A stretch of 47,366 bases of DNA from CAIQPO01 sp964648275 (GCA_964648275.1 CAZYOB010000006.1:1-47366), one strand, 5' to 3'; shown: positions 23,166-32,883, counted from the stretch's first letter. Numbers and translations: made by a program. Notes: generated by a model from the letters alone, not told the origin.

Positions 23166-24347
23166 TTATTTATTTCTTAAAAATGCCGGGATATCTAGAT
23201 CGTCTTCAACTGCCACCTCTTCGTGCTGAATCTTATATTTTCCTCTGAGAGATGAGTTATCTGGTTGTTCTTCTTCCACCGTGGCAAGCGCGGGTGTCGG
23301 CTCATTGATCGGTTGAGGAGTATGGGTTGGAGGGTTGCTGCTGTAATAGTTGCTGGTAGGACTGATAGCCGGAGAATAATGACGACGGAGATCGTCAAAA
23401 CCGGCGGCAATGACGGAAATTTGAATTTCATCGCCCATATCTTCCCTAATGGTAGCCCCGAAGATGATATTGGCGTCGGGATCGGCTTGCTGAGTGATGA
23501 TTGTGGCGGCGTCATTGACTTCACTCATGGTCAAATTTGTACCACCGGTGATATTGAAGAGAATCCCACGTGCACCATCAATACTGATCTCCAGAAGTGG
23601 TGAGCTAACTGCTGCCTGGGCAGCGTTGAGGGCACGTTTTTCTCCGGAAGAGCGGCCTATACCCATGAGGGCTGAGCCGGCGTTAAGCATGACAGACTTT
23701 ACATCAGCAAAATCTACATTTACAAGGCCGGGAATGGTAATCAGATCGGATATACCTTGGACTCCTTGTCCTAGAATTGAGTCAGCCATCTTGAAAGCAT
23801 CTATAAGGGACTGATCTTTTTTGACCACATCCATGAGTCTTTGGTTGGGGATGACAATAAGAGTGTCTACGTTCTCTTTTAGTCTATCTATACCTTCTTC
23901 AGCTTGGACACGTCGACGGGATCCTTCAAAAAGGAATGGTTTGGTGACGACGGCTACTGTGAGTGCTCCTACTTCTTTTCTGGCGATTTCGGCAATTACC
24001 GGAGCTGCACCACTACCCGTACCTCCACCTTCTCCGGCAGTAATGAATACCATGTCTGCACCAGCGAGAACTTCTTTGATCCTTTCACGAGATTCCTCGG
24101 CCGCGGCCTGACCCATGTCAGGGTTGGCACCGGAACCAAGTCCTTTGGTGCTTTTTTCTCCAATCTGAAGTTTAATGTCGGCGTTTGAATTCAAGAGGGC
24201 CTGCATGTCGGTGTTAACGGCAATAAATTCCACTCCTTTTATCTTTCCGGATGAAATCATGGAGTTAACAGCATTGTTCCCTCCTCCTCCTACTCCCAAG
24301 ACTTTAATCTTGGCGAATGTATTTGTGTCTGGTTTTATTAGCCCCAC
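23166..24347 (-). CDS. ftsZ: Cell division GTPase FtsZ
   Basis: A 393-residue tubulin-like GTPase that polymerises into the Z ring. The nucleotide-binding signature is GEGGGTGSGAAP (GGGTGSG at 107-113, versus the common GGGTGTG), with VLGVGGGGNNAVN upstream. The T7 synergy loop NVDFADVK (about 211-218) carries the catalytic Asp residues. A flexible linker rich in Pro and Ser leads to the C-terminal tail DIPAFLRNK, which normally docks FtsA. It follows ftsA by 2 nt. Confidence 0.98.
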   Translation of the reverse strand: MGLIKPDTNTFAKIKVLGVGGGGNNAVNSMISSGKIKGVEFIAVNTDMQALLNSNADIKLQIGEKSTKGLGSGANPDMGQAAAEESRERIKEVLAGADMVFITAGEGGGTGSGAAPVIAEIARKEVGALTVAVVTKPFLFEGSRRRVQAEEGIDRLKENVDTLIVIPNQRLMDVVKKDQSLIDAFKMADSILGQGVQGISDLITIPGLVNVDFADVKSVMLNAGSALMGIGRSSGEKRALNAAQAAVSSPLLEISIDGARGILFNITGGTNLTMSEVNDAATIITQQADPDANIIFGATIREDMGDEIQISVIAAGFDDLRRHYSPAISPTSNYYSSNPPTHTPQPINEPTPALATVEEEQPDNSSLRGKYKIQHEEVAVEDDLDIPAFLRNK

Positions 24348-24349
24348 TT

Positions 24350-25621
24350 TTAAGGTAAAAATGATTTGATAAATTCAAGTGCCTTGCCGGCCATGTCCTT
24401 TCCAGGGACCTTCTTGAATATACCAGAGAGTTTAACACCTCCCGCGGAATTTTGGGGCTTTTGTTTGTAACCGTAAAGAATTAGACCGACTGACGCGGCA
24501 TAAATTGGAGTGCTTACTTCGTCAACTATTCCTGAAAGACCGGAAGGAACACCAATTCGGGGAGGTAGTTGCATTACTCTGCGGCAGGACTCGAGAGCTC
24601 CGGCTGTCATGGCCCCGCCTCCGGTAAGGACTACACCTGCCGGTGTTTGACCCTCAAAACCTGATTTCTTTAAAACGTCTCTCAATAGCGAAAATATCTC
24701 ATTAAGGCGTGGTCTGATGATGCCCTCCGTGATCGCTTTGCGGGAACCTGTCTTGAGGTGATCCTCTCTGATACCCAATTTTTCAAAATCAATTTCGTCG
24801 GCCGGTTTATCTCCGTCTCTTTCGCCTTTTCCTTTGGAGAGATAATGCTTGATTCGTTCGGCAGTGTCGATAGATGAGGTGAGACCGATGGCAATATCGT
24901 CGGTTATTTTTCTGGCACCGACAGGAATGACTGCGGAGTAACTGCAGGCACCTTCGATAAAGACACTAATACTGGTGGTGCCGGCGCCGATGTCGGCCAG
25001 AATAACACCAAGTTCTTTCTCGGTCTCGGTGAGCACCGAATGTGAGGATGCCAGACCCGTAAATACTTGTCCGGCAACATTAATTCCCAAATCACTAACA
25101 CAACGAGAGACATTCTTGATAGCAGGTGAGAGACCTGTGACTAAGTGAGCCTCTGTTTCCAGACGAACTCCAGACATGCCAGTAGGATCTTTGATACCTC
25201 TTTGACTATCAACGATAAATTCTCTGGGTAAAACGTGGATTATTTCTCTGGCTGTGGGAAGAGATATGGCTCTGGCAGCTTCGATAACTCTATAAATATC
25301 GTCTTCGGCAATTTCTCCCTCGGATTCGGTGATGGCAACCAACCCTTGGCTATTCTGAGACTGGATATGATCTCCATTTATGGAAACGTAAGCCTGATCA
25401 ATATTGAAACCGGCCATTCTTTCGGCGGCTTCGACGCAGTCCGAAATCGAGCCGACTGCTTCTTCGATGTTGACGATCTGGCCTTTTTTTACTCCCCTAC
25501 TGGGTACGGTGGCGGCTCCGACAAGATTTATTTTTTCTTCTTCTTGAGAAGGAACAGTGATTAAACAAGTAATTTTTCCTGATCCAATGTCGATTGAATT
25601 TACTCCTGTAGGTTTGGCCAT
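24350..25621 (-). CDS. ftsA: Cell division actin-like protein FtsA
   Basis: A 423-residue actin-fold ATPase that anchors FtsZ to the membrane. The phosphate-1 region is SIDIGSGKITCLI, phosphate-2 GVILADIGAGTTSISVF and the adenosine motif VVLTGGGAM. The C-terminal amphipathic helix that serves as membrane target is GKALEFIKSFLP. The SHS2 subdomain lies after residue 80. It lies 3 nt after ftsQ. Size and motif order match canonical FtsA. Confidence 0.97.
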   Translation of the reverse strand: MAKPTGVNSIDIGSGKITCLITVPSQEEEKINLVGAATVPSRGVKKGQIVNIEEAVGSISDCVEAAERMAGFNIDQAYVSINGDHIQSQNSQGLVAITESEGEIAEDDIYRVIEAARAISLPTAREIIHVLPREFIVDSQRGIKDPTGMSGVRLETEAHLVTGLSPAIKNVSRCVSDLGINVAGQVFTGLASSHSVLTETEKELGVILADIGAGTTSISVFIEGACSYSAVIPVGARKITDDIAIGLTSSIDTAERIKHYLSKGKGERDGDKPADEIDFEKLGIREDHLKTGSRKAITEGIIRPRLNEIFSLLRDVLKKSGFEGQTPAGVVLTGGGAMTAGALESCRRVMQLPPRIGVPSGLSGIVDEVSTPIYAASVGLILYGYKQKPQNSAGGVKLSGIFKKVPGKDMAGKALEFIKSFLP

Positions 25622-25624
25622 AAG

Positions 25625-26464
25625 TTATTTTAAGATTGGGTGCTTAAAGCTAAGGTTTAATACCCTTATATCTTTCTTGATTGTAACTAGATAATCAAGC
25701 GATTGCAAAGACGATTCGACATTTGTAAGAGGCGAATCTACATAAATAATAATATCAGGTAGGTTTTCTTGGCTCAAGAAAATGCGATCGTCAAGTATAT
25801 AGATCTTGGGATTTTCCAAATATCTGTAGGAGAGTGCAATGATCTTATACATACTGGAGATGTGGTTCTCTGAAGGAATGCTGGTGAAGATGTGTTTTAT
25901 AAGGCCTGATTCCGAGGAAACATCCGTAGTGAGACTGCCGTTTTCCCAGAGTTTCTGACTGATCCATTCCAAATCGATGGCAAAACTTTCTATCTCAGGT
26001 ACCGGTCGGCTCCATTGGGCAGATTCAGAGGATGAGCCATACATATCAAGAGAAAGATTCGGTAGTTGAGGAACCTGATAACTGGCAATTGGATAGGCTT
26101 CTTGAACTCCGGTGATACTCACCTCCAATGTATTGGGATAGGAAAAATTATATTTGAGCTCATCGAGAGGAAATATCTGTTTGATGGCCCAATGGAGCTC
26201 TCTCCTATTGATTTTGAAATAGCTATCACCCGACAAGTGCCAAAGTATGCCTTCCACTTCCCTGGGGCAGACCCGACCGTTGACCCGACAATTAATTTTT
26301 TGAATGGTGAGAGCTTTGGCGCCAAAAAATAGAAAGATGATTAGAACTGCAAGAAACGGAATTAATTTTACAAATGATCTGGCTTGATGAAGAGCTGCCT
26401 TCACACGTCGGAATGACCGCTTAGATATATTGGTGGATGATACTGATGATCTTTTTTGTAGCAT
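25625..26464 (-). CDS. ftsQ: Cell division protein FtsQ/DivIB-like
   Basis: A 279-residue bitopic protein: basic cytoplasmic N-terminus, one membrane helix (about 35-53), and an extracytoplasmic POTRA-like region beginning IQKINCRVNGRVC. The two Cys residues there could form a disulfide. Sequence similarity to FtsQ is weak, so the call rests mainly on topology and position between murG and ftsA, exactly where ftsQ normally lies. The start overlaps murG by 44 bp; a downstream start is possible. FtsQ links FtsA/FtsZ to the septal synthase complex. Confidence 0.82.
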   Translation of the reverse strand: MLQKRSSVSSTNISKRSFRRVKAALHQARSFVKLIPFLAVLIIFLFFGAKALTIQKINCRVNGRVCPREVEGILWHLSGDSYFKINRRELHWAIKQIFPLDELKYNFSYPNTLEVSITGVQEAYPIASYQVPQLPNLSLDMYGSSSESAQWSRPVPEIESFAIDLEWISQKLWENGSLTTDVSSESGLIKHIFTSIPSENHISSMYKIIALSYRYLENPKIYILDDRIFLSQENLPDIIIYVDSPLTNVESSLQSLDYLVTIKKDIRVLNLSFKHPILK

Positions 26465-27488
26465 CTATGGGTAGTTTTACACTGGGTTTCACCTTGGGTG
26501 ACTTACCCAATTCAATGATAGCTTTTAAGAGGGATTCCGGGGTGAGATCTTTCTCTTCGAGAATAAGACTGCCGGTGTTTTTAGCAACCAGCTGCGCGTT
26601 CAGCAGTTGTTCGTTGTGAGATACCCAGGGAATGGGAATAAGAATGGCTCTTTTTCCAAGGACTAAAAGTTCGTAACTATTATGAGCGCCAGCCCGGCTG
26701 ACGATGATCTTGGCAGATCTAAGGTAGGTGGCCGCTTGTTGAGCAAAGAAATACGGGGCGTACTGATAACGATCTCTCAGATCTCCAAGCTTATCTTTTA
26801 ACCGACGAGCTTTTTCCATATCTTTTGTTTCAGTGTTCGCTCCGGTCTGGTGGACGACCGTATACTTTTTGACGAGTTCGGGGATGATGGGGAATATTTC
26901 CTGATTGATTACGTGCGATCCTTGTTTTCCACAAGTAATGTAAATAAGTGGCGGGGAAAATGCCTTAGTGTATTTTCTGGAGAGGATCTCTTTGCGAACC
27001 GGCAGGCCTACAACTACCGATTTTCCCTTGGGAAAATTCTTTAACGATGACTCATGAGTAAGTAAAATTTTTCTGACAAAAGGGGAAATGGCTCTGTTCG
27101 CCCAACCGGCAACAACAGTTTGTTCATGAGTAAGAGATGGGATACTAAGCAACCAACCGGTGATAACAATGGGGACGGAAAGATAGCCGCCGGACGAAAA
27201 AATCAGTGACGGACGATATCTGATTAAGTAGAGCAAGGACTGAATGAAGCCGAAGGCGATCATCAGCCAATCACCACCGGACTTTCGATAAAATTTGCCG
27301 GTTTTTAACTCAAGAAACTTAATATTGGAAGCGGTGACTTCCTGGTACTCGGCAGAAAGACTTTTGTCCCCCCGGGAGGTGAACTTATGGCCAAACCAAA
27401 TTATTTGATACCCCTCTTTCCTTAATTCTTTGGCAACAACGAGAGCGCTATTGTGATGTCCACCGGTAAAGGCGATTGTTGGTTTCAT
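26421..27488 (-). CDS. murG: MurG-like UDP-GlcNAc:lipid I N-acetylglucosaminyltransferase
   Basis: A 355-residue GT-B transferase that converts lipid I into lipid II at the inner membrane face. It has FSSGGYLSVPIVI (about 103-115), LTHEQTVVAGWANR, and the donor-site block SRAGAHNSYELLVLGKRAILIP followed by SHNEQLLNA. The N-terminal glycine loop is FTGGHHNSAL rather than the usual GGTGGHxxPA, so the second Gly-rich turn is altered. It is linked to ftsW by an ATGA overlap and to ftsQ by a 44-bp overlap. The altered loop leaves some doubt about acceptor handling, not about family. Confidence 0.92.
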   Translation of the reverse strand: MKPTIAFTGGHHNSALVVAKELRKEGYQIIWFGHKFTSRGDKSLSAEYQEVTASNIKFLELKTGKFYRKSGGDWLMIAFGFIQSLLYLIRYRPSLIFSSGGYLSVPIVITGWLLSIPSLTHEQTVVAGWANRAISPFVRKILLTHESSLKNFPKGKSVVVGLPVRKEILSRKYTKAFSPPLIYITCGKQGSHVINQEIFPIIPELVKKYTVVHQTGANTETKDMEKARRLKDKLGDLRDRYQYAPYFFAQQAATYLRSAKIIVSRAGAHNSYELLVLGKRAILIPIPWVSHNEQLLNAQLVAKNTGSLILEEKDLTPESLLKAIIELGKSPKVKPSVKLPIDATKKIISIIHQYI

Positions 27489-28627
27489 AGTTTTTTAGCC
27501 ACATTGGCCAGTAACCCAAGACTCAAGAAATTAGTGACCAGAGAAGAGCCTCCGTAAGAGATGAAGGGTAGAGGGACTCCCGTGAGTGGCATTAAAGCGG
27601 TCATGGCACTAAGGTTAACGAATATTTGGGTTAAAAAGAGGAGTGAAACTCCGCTAGAGAGTAGTTTATCAAATCTGTCGGTCGTTTTTGCGGCGATGTT
27701 CAGACTTGCCAGGCACAATCCAACTAAACCAAGGATGACTGCGGCTCCTCCGATAAAGCCAAACTCCTCCGCGATGATGACAAAAATGGAGTCTGTTGTG
27801 GCTTCCGGAAGATAGGCAAACTTTTGTCGTGACTGGCCAACACCCACACCGGTTAAGCCACCCGAGCCGAGACCATAAAGGACCTGATTGATGTGATATG
27901 AGGCTCCGAGCGGATCCGAGGTGGGATCCATAAATGTCTTAAGGCGGTTCATTCTGTAGGGGGAGGCGAAGACTAAGACTGACATAGTAATTACCAATAG
28001 CCCCATAAAGATGGAGATATCTTTGAGATTGGCTCCCGACAAGTAGTAAAGGATAAAACAGGTGCCGACAATGACAACCCCGGTACCCAGGTCCGGTTGG
28101 AGCATGACCAATCCGAGACAGAGACCGAGTAAAGCAAGGAATTGTTTTAAACTACGGGAGACTTCGAGCCAACGGGCAAGGTAGAGAATCAGGGCAATTT
28201 TGATCAGCTCAGACGGCTGAATCACGATCGGACCAAAGATAATCCAGCGACGGGCCCCTAAAAATTTAGATCCAATCCCGGGAATCAGAACCAATACCAT
28301 CAAAAACAAACATCCGAGTAGAAATACGTGGGAATATTTTTTCAGTGTAGCGAGAGGGAAACCTGCAGCAAAAAGTGAGACTACGATACCGATGACCAAC
28401 CAAACTGCTTGCTGTTTAACAAAATGAAATTTGTCGGAAAAATCTTTATATCCTTCGACGACTGAGGCATCGTAAATGGCAAGTAAACCAAAAATTGCGA
28501 GTATCACTCCCCCAGCGAGGATAGTAAGTGCCAGTCCTGATCGTTTATTATTCTTGGGCTTCACCCTCTTAAATGATAGCCAGCCAGACACCGAAGACAA
28601 CACACATGACCCCAATGAGCCAAGCAC
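27485..28627 (-). CDS. ftsW: Septal SEDS glycosyltransferase FtsW
   Basis: A 380-residue polytopic SEDS protein that polymerises septal peptidoglycan with FtsI. It has IQPSELIKIALILYLARWL, MLQPDLGTGVVI, the catalytic loop YLPEATTDSIFVIIAEEFG (Asp279) and the terminal LPFISYGGSSLV. The ATG at 28627 overlaps mraY by 59 bp; a GTG at 28564 (359 residues, VKPKNNKRS) just after the mraY stop would give a more typical N-terminus, so the start is uncertain. Overlaps murG by ATGA. Confidence 0.94.
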   Translation of the reverse strand: MLGSLGSCVLSSVSGWLSFKRVKPKNNKRSGLALTILAGGVILAIFGLLAIYDASVVEGYKDFSDKFHFVKQQAVWLVIGIVVSLFAAGFPLATLKKYSHVFLLGCLFLMVLVLIPGIGSKFLGARRWIIFGPIVIQPSELIKIALILYLARWLEVSRSLKQFLALLGLCLGLVMLQPDLGTGVVIVGTCFILYYLSGANLKDISIFMGLLVITMSVLVFASPYRMNRLKTFMDPTSDPLGASYHINQVLYGLGSGGLTGVGVGQSRQKFAYLPEATTDSIFVIIAEEFGFIGGAAVILGLVGLCLASLNIAAKTTDRFDKLLSSGVSLLFLTQIFVNLSAMTALMPLTGVPLPFISYGGSSLVTNFLSLGLLANVAKKL

Positions 28628-29594
28628 GTTGGACTATTTTAGGTTCGGTCCAGCCGATTTTTAATAGCCAATAGTGGAGAGGGGCGATGGGAAGAATTCT
28701 CCTCTTAAGAATCTTTACCGAGGCGATTTGAATCAGCGAGCTAAAACCGTCTACCAAGAAGGGTAGTCCAACTATGATGAGGGCGACAACCTTGCCGGTA
28801 AGTAAACCTACTGTGGCAAAAGCAGCACCGAAGGCCAGAGCGCCGACGTCCCCCATGAAGATACGAGCAGGGAAAACGTTAAAGTAGAGGAAGGCGATCA
28901 GGCCTCCAAGCCAAAGAGCAATGAAAACAGAAAGCGGTACGTCAAGTATCGAAGCGCTAAGAATAAGGAAACCGAACAGAGAAATCATCAGCAGTCCACC
29001 GGCCAGACCATCCATGCCATCGGTGATGTTGACGGAGTTGACGAAGGTAACAATGATGAGGGCGGCGATGAGGATGAACGATGGACCAAAATTAAGGACA
29101 CCAAGAAAGGGAATGTGAATAATATCAATGCCAAGATTGACGTACATCATGGCACCAATGGTGAGCCCGAGGATGAATTGGATAATTAATTTATGAACGG
29201 TCCTAAGTCCGGCATAGCCTTCCTCCCGGGAAAGCTCAAAAAACTTAACCACGTCATCATAAAGACCCAGCAAACCGAATGAAAGGAATGCAAAAAAGAT
29301 AATGTTGATCTCGTCATTTATCGGATATACATGAGTGATCTCAAACCCGAGCCAGTTAAGAGAGGGAAGGACAAAAGCAAAGATCAAGCTGGTAATAACC
29401 AAGACCAAAAGACCGCCACCCTCAGGAGTTCTGGCTTTTGATTTAATATGCATTGAAGCCTCATCGGTTTTGTTCTCGGAGATAGCAGTCTTGTTCTTGA
29501 AAAAACGAAGCTTGTAGAGGAAATTAACAAAAGGGATGATGGCGATCGAGTGAACTAAGAAGGAGAAAAGTAGAAGTCCGAGTAGTAAACCCAT
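28569..29594 (-). CDS. mraY: Phospho-N-acetylmuramoyl-pentapeptide transferase MraY
   Basis: A 341-residue membrane enzyme that transfers phospho-MurNAc-pentapeptide to undecaprenyl phosphate, forming lipid I. It has about ten helices, the YDD motif (112-114), NSVNITDGMDGLAGG (186-200) and ARIFMGDVGALAFG, with PLHYWLLKIG at the C-terminal side. These are the polyprenyl-phosphate and nucleotide contacts of the family. It follows dgkA by 3 nt. Together with MurG it shows that the cell makes a lipid-linked wall precursor. Confidence 0.96.
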   Translation of the reverse strand: MGLLLGLLLFSFLVHSIAIIPFVNFLYKLRFFKNKTAISENKTDEASMHIKSKARTPEGGGLLVLVITSLIFAFVLPSLNWLGFEITHVYPINDEINIIFFAFLSFGLLGLYDDVVKFFELSREEGYAGLRTVHKLIIQFILGLTIGAMMYVNLGIDIIHIPFLGVLNFGPSFILIAALIIVTFVNSVNITDGMDGLAGGLLMISLFGFLILSASILDVPLSVFIALWLGGLIAFLYFNVFPARIFMGDVGALAFGAAFATVGLLTGKVVALIIVGLPFLVDGFSSLIQIASVKILKRRILPIAPLHYWLLKIGWTEPKIVQRAWLIGVMCVVFGVWLAII

Positions 29595-29597
29595 ATT

Positions 29598-29963
29598 TTA
29601 GAGTAAAAAGAATTTTGGTAAAAATATATAGACGCCGATGGCGATTGCCGATAAGGCGCTGACCAGGACCATACCTGCTGAGACGTCTTTGGCCACTTTG
29701 GCGTCTTGTCTTCTTTCGAGAGATATCAGGTCGACCATTGCCTCGATAGAGGTGTTGACCATCTCGGCAACGAAAACCATGTTGAAAGTAAAGAGAACCA
29801 CGAGCCATTCGAAATAACTGATCTCAAAATATATACCAGCCAGGATCACAGAAATTGCCGCGATGGTGTGAAAACGGAAGTTAGGCTGGGTCCTTAGTGT
29901 GTGCCAAATACCATCGACAGCGTGCTTGAAAGAGACAGTGTGTCTTCTGATACGTGTAAGCAT
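29598..29963 (-). CDS. dgkA: Diacylglycerol/undecaprenol kinase
   Basis: A 121-residue, three-helix integral membrane kinase. The active-site block is VFVAEMVNTSIEAMVDLIS (about 64-82), then AKDVSAGMVLV (about 90-100). Gram-positive-type members phosphorylate undecaprenol to undecaprenyl phosphate, supplying the carrier used by MraY. Its place between ftsI and mraY fits that role better than diacylglycerol recycling. It lies 27 nt after ftsI and 3 nt before mraY. Confidence 0.93.
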   Translation of the reverse strand: MLTRIRRHTVSFKHAVDGIWHTLRTQPNFRFHTIAAISVILAGIYFEISYFEWLVVLFTFNMVFVAEMVNTSIEAMVDLISLERRQDAKVAKDVSAGMVLVSALSAIAIGVYIFLPKFFLL

Positions 29964-29990
29964 TATGTTTATTTTAATCTTAGCTGCCTG

Positions 29991-31673
29991 TTAAAGCAAA
30001 AGGCTTTTAGCAATACTAAACCATAAAGGGGCAGCCGTCTCGGATCCCCAGGGGGAAGTCTGAGGCTCACTGAGCGTGACAAGCATAGTGTATTTAGGGT
30101 TGTCTGCAGGGAAAAAACCAACAAAACTGGCGATGGTTTTGTCCGGATCGTAATGGCCTTCTATGGGGATTTGGGCGGTACCGGTTTTCCCGGCGACCAC
30201 TAATCCTTTAGGCTTGGCCCACTTGGCCTCACCTTTTTCAACCGCCTGAATCATAACCCGGGTCATTTGAGAGACTGCTTCTGGAGAAAAGATGTTGGTT
30301 CTGGTGGGTTCTTTGGTGTCGTCTTCAACGACGGTCGGCTTGAGATAGTCACCTTTGTTGGCAAGGGTATTGGCCGCGGCGATCATTTGTATCGGAGTGA
30401 TGGCAATTCCCTGACCGAAAGACTCGGTGGCCAGATCGATATCACCAAACTGGGAAGCAGTTCTTATCTGACCCGAGACTTCTTCCTGAAGTTCAATACC
30501 GGTCTTTTTACCGAAACCAAGACGGGACATGTAATCGGCAAATTTATCTTTTCCCAGCTTAAAGGCTACAAAGGCCATGCCCGTATTATCCGAGTTAACA
30601 ATAACTTCGGTCATGGTGGAGTTGGGGTGATACACCTCATCCCAGGTTTTGATGGCGAATTTGCCGATAACCAGGGGCTTGTGACAGATATCGCAAACAG
30701 TGTCCGGTGTCACCACTTTTTCATTGAATCCGGCGGCCATGACCAAAATTTTGAAGATGGAGCCCGGCTCAAAGAGAGCAGCTACATTGGGATTTTTAAA
30801 ATAGCTGGAATCAAACTTGGAAAAATCCGAGGGATCATAGTTAGGGAAGGAAGCCATGGCTCTGATCTTGCCCGTTTTTGATTCCATAATGATTACATTA
30901 CCTGCAGAAGCTTGATATTTAGCCAGTCCTTCTATCAAAGAACTCTCGGCGATGTATTGAGTCTTTTTATCAATGGTTGTTTGAATTGGCTTTCCTTCCA
31001 CGGAGTGAAGGAATTGATAATCACCAACTAAAATCGGATTGCCTTTGGCATCTTTTTCTGTACGGATCTTTCCTGAGCGACCCCTAAGTTTTCGATCGAA
31101 ATATCCTTCAAGACCAAAATATCCCTGTTCTTCACCGGCAATATCCTGTCCAACAAAACCAAGAATATGGGCTGACATACTGGCTTCGGGGTAATAACGA
31201 ACATATTCATCTTCGAAACCAATACCGGCGATATCAAGAAGTTCGATGGCGTCTTTTTCTTCGGGGGAGAGATAATGTTTGAGAGAAATCCAGTTGCTGT
31301 CCAGGGTGAGTCTTTTCAGAAGGAATGATCTGATATCACCTCCGGCGGTGCTTTCAGGATCTTGTTTAATATTGACCGCCAGTTTTTCTATCAGCTCAGT
31401 CTCAGGAATTTCCAGTTGGGGTTTATAGACGAAGAGATGAAAAAGATTCTTCGTACCCGCCAGGACGTTGCCTTCAATATCAGTGATGTCTCCCCTCTTT
31501 GCCTTAAGCAGTGAAGTCGTCTGATGTTGTCTGGCTGCTTTTGTCTGAAGTTCCGGTCCGCGGATAATTTGCCAGTAAAACAGTCTGACCAGTAATCCTA
31601 AAGTCAGGAGAGGGATAAGAACGATAATCGTTTTGAGACGTTTTTGAGTAAGATTTAAAGCAACAGAGGCCAT
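29991..31673 (-). CDS. ftsI: Class B penicillin-binding protein (FtsI/PBP3-like transpeptidase)
   Basis: A 560-residue monofunctional transpeptidase. One N-terminal membrane anchor (about 13-35) is followed by the PBP dimer domain (RGDITDIEGNVLA, about 60-72) and the transpeptidase domain with EPGSIFK (catalytic Ser305, Lys308), SDN (361-363) and KTGTAQ (496-501). There is no PASTA domain. Location in the dcw cluster and pairing with FtsW support the septal enzyme. It lies 12 nt after ftsL. Confidence 0.95.
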   Translation of the reverse strand: MASVALNLTQKRLKTIIVLIPLLTLGLLVRLFYWQIIRGPELQTKAARQHQTTSLLKAKRGDITDIEGNVLAGTKNLFHLFVYKPQLEIPETELIEKLAVNIKQDPESTAGGDIRSFLLKRLTLDSNWISLKHYLSPEEKDAIELLDIAGIGFEDEYVRYYPEASMSAHILGFVGQDIAGEEQGYFGLEGYFDRKLRGRSGKIRTEKDAKGNPILVGDYQFLHSVEGKPIQTTIDKKTQYIAESSLIEGLAKYQASAGNVIIMESKTGKIRAMASFPNYDPSDFSKFDSSYFKNPNVAALFEPGSIFKILVMAAGFNEKVVTPDTVCDICHKPLVIGKFAIKTWDEVYHPNSTMTEVIVNSDNTGMAFVAFKLGKDKFADYMSRLGFGKKTGIELQEEVSGQIRTASQFGDIDLATESFGQGIAITPIQMIAAANTLANKGDYLKPTVVEDDTKEPTRTNIFSPEAVSQMTRVMIQAVEKGEAKWAKPKGLVVAGKTGTAQIPIEGHYDPDKTIASFVGFFPADNPKYTMLVTLSEPQTSPWGSETAAPLWFSIAKSLLL

Positions 31674-31685
31674 TTATAAGTCTTT

Positions 31686-31994
31686 TTAGCGCAACGCCGT
31701 GGTGGGCGGAGTGGGCATAAAGACTATATCACGAGCTTTGAAGAAACCCTTTTCCTGAGCGAGCTGAGACATATCTTTGAGGTTGGCGACTTCTTCGATC
31801 TTGACTTTTAGTTGTTTGTTTTCATCCTCGAGTTCAAGAGTTTTCATTTCCAGATCATTGACAGCAAATCCTTGGGTTGCCAACGCATTTGTACCGATGA
31901 GATTGAGAGCAACGAAAACTCCCAGAACGGCGAGAGAAATACCGTAGGTGAGACGGTGGTTAAATAATTTTTCTAGCGAGTCTAAGTTTGGCAC
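31686..31994 (-). CDS. ftsL: FtsL-like division protein
   Basis: A 102-residue bitopic protein: short cytoplasmic N-terminus, membrane helix (about 15-35), and an extracytoplasmic coiled coil (about 43-80; heptads rich in Leu, Glu, Lys). The pattern fits the FtsL/DivIC family, which stabilises FtsQ and activates FtsWI. The C-terminal end FMPTPPTTALR is typical of the short proline tail. It overlaps rsmH by 35 bp. The call depends on topology and position between rsmH and ftsI. Confidence 0.8.
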   Translation of the reverse strand: MPNLDSLEKLFNHRLTYGISLAVLGVFVALNLIGTNALATQGFAVNDLEMKTLELEDENKQLKVKIEEVANLKDMSQLAQEKGFFKARDIVFMPTPPTTALR

Positions 31995-32883
31995 TTCGAG
32001 TACGGGTACTAATTTTTAATTCTTCTTGCGAAGGTGTTAATGGTTTTTTGTTAATAGCGCTTAATAGGTTGTTTTTGACAGAGTCTTTCATGAAATCCTT
32101 GACCAGTTTGTCTTCTCCGGAGTGGAAACTGATAACTCCTGCAATGCCTTCCGGATTCAGGAGAGATGGAAGTTGAGGAAGAAGTTCCTGAATGACCTCT
32201 CTTTCCAAATTGACTGCCATTCTAAGGGCCATAAAGGTTTTAGTGGCCGGGTGAACTTTCCCTTGTCGTGAACCCTTAACTCTAAGAATGAGATCGGATA
32301 ACTGCTTGGTAGTAGTAATCCTGCTCTGTTGTCTGACTTTGACAATGGCTCTGGCAATCGGTCTGGCGAAAGGTTCATCTCCAAGCTGGAGAAGCGAGGC
32401 CAGTTCACCTTCATTGAGAGCATTGATCAGGTCAGCAGCCGTCACCCCGAGGTCTTTGGTGAGTCTCATATCAAGGGGCTCTTCAGAAAGAAAACTAAAG
32501 CCTCTTTCCGGAGAGAGAACTTGAAACTGACTGGGTCCGAGGTCGACCATGATGCCGTCGGCTAAGGGAAGTTTGAGTTTGTTGACGTATTCGGTGATTT
32601 TGACAAAGTTATCGTTGATGATCAGCCATTTGAAATCCGGGTCAATCTCGTTTGTTTGTGAGGTGACTATTTCCGGGGTGAGGTTGGTGATGAACGAAGT
32701 GGCTCTGACAACTGCCTCCGGGTCAACATCGAAACTAATAACCCGACAACCTGCTTCGAGAGCTTCCTGAGTGTGTCCCCCATCACCTAAAGTCAGGTCA
32801 TAGAAAACTTTTCCGGGGGTAAGTTCAAAAAGCTTGGCTATCTCTCCTCTAAAGGCTGAGAAATGTCTTTGTGTGTTTGTCAT
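31960..32883 (-). CDS. rsmH: 16S rRNA (cytosine-1402-N4) methyltransferase RsmH
   Basis: A 307-residue SAM-dependent enzyme that methylates C1402 in the decoding centre. The SAM motif is DLTLGDGGHTQEAL (29-42), then ISFDVDPEAV; MVDLGPSQFQ and PLDMRL are the substrate-side blocks, and GVISFHSGEDKLVKDF and RLARK close the protein. The family lies after mraZ in most dcw clusters, as here (ATGA overlap, 32880-32883). The C-terminal end overlaps ftsL by 35 bp. Confidence 0.97.
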   Translation of the reverse strand: MTNTQRHFSAFRGEIAKLFELTPGKVFYDLTLGDGGHTQEALEAGCRVISFDVDPEAVVRATSFITNLTPEIVTSQTNEIDPDFKWLIINDNFVKITEYVNKLKLPLADGIMVDLGPSQFQVLSPERGFSFLSEEPLDMRLTKDLGVTAADLINALNEGELASLLQLGDEPFARPIARAIVKVRQQSRITTTKQLSDLILRVKGSRQGKVHPATKTFMALRMAVNLEREVIQELLPQLPSLLNPEGIAGVISFHSGEDKLVKDFMKDSVKNNLLSAINKKPLTPSQEELKISTRTRSAKLRLARKII

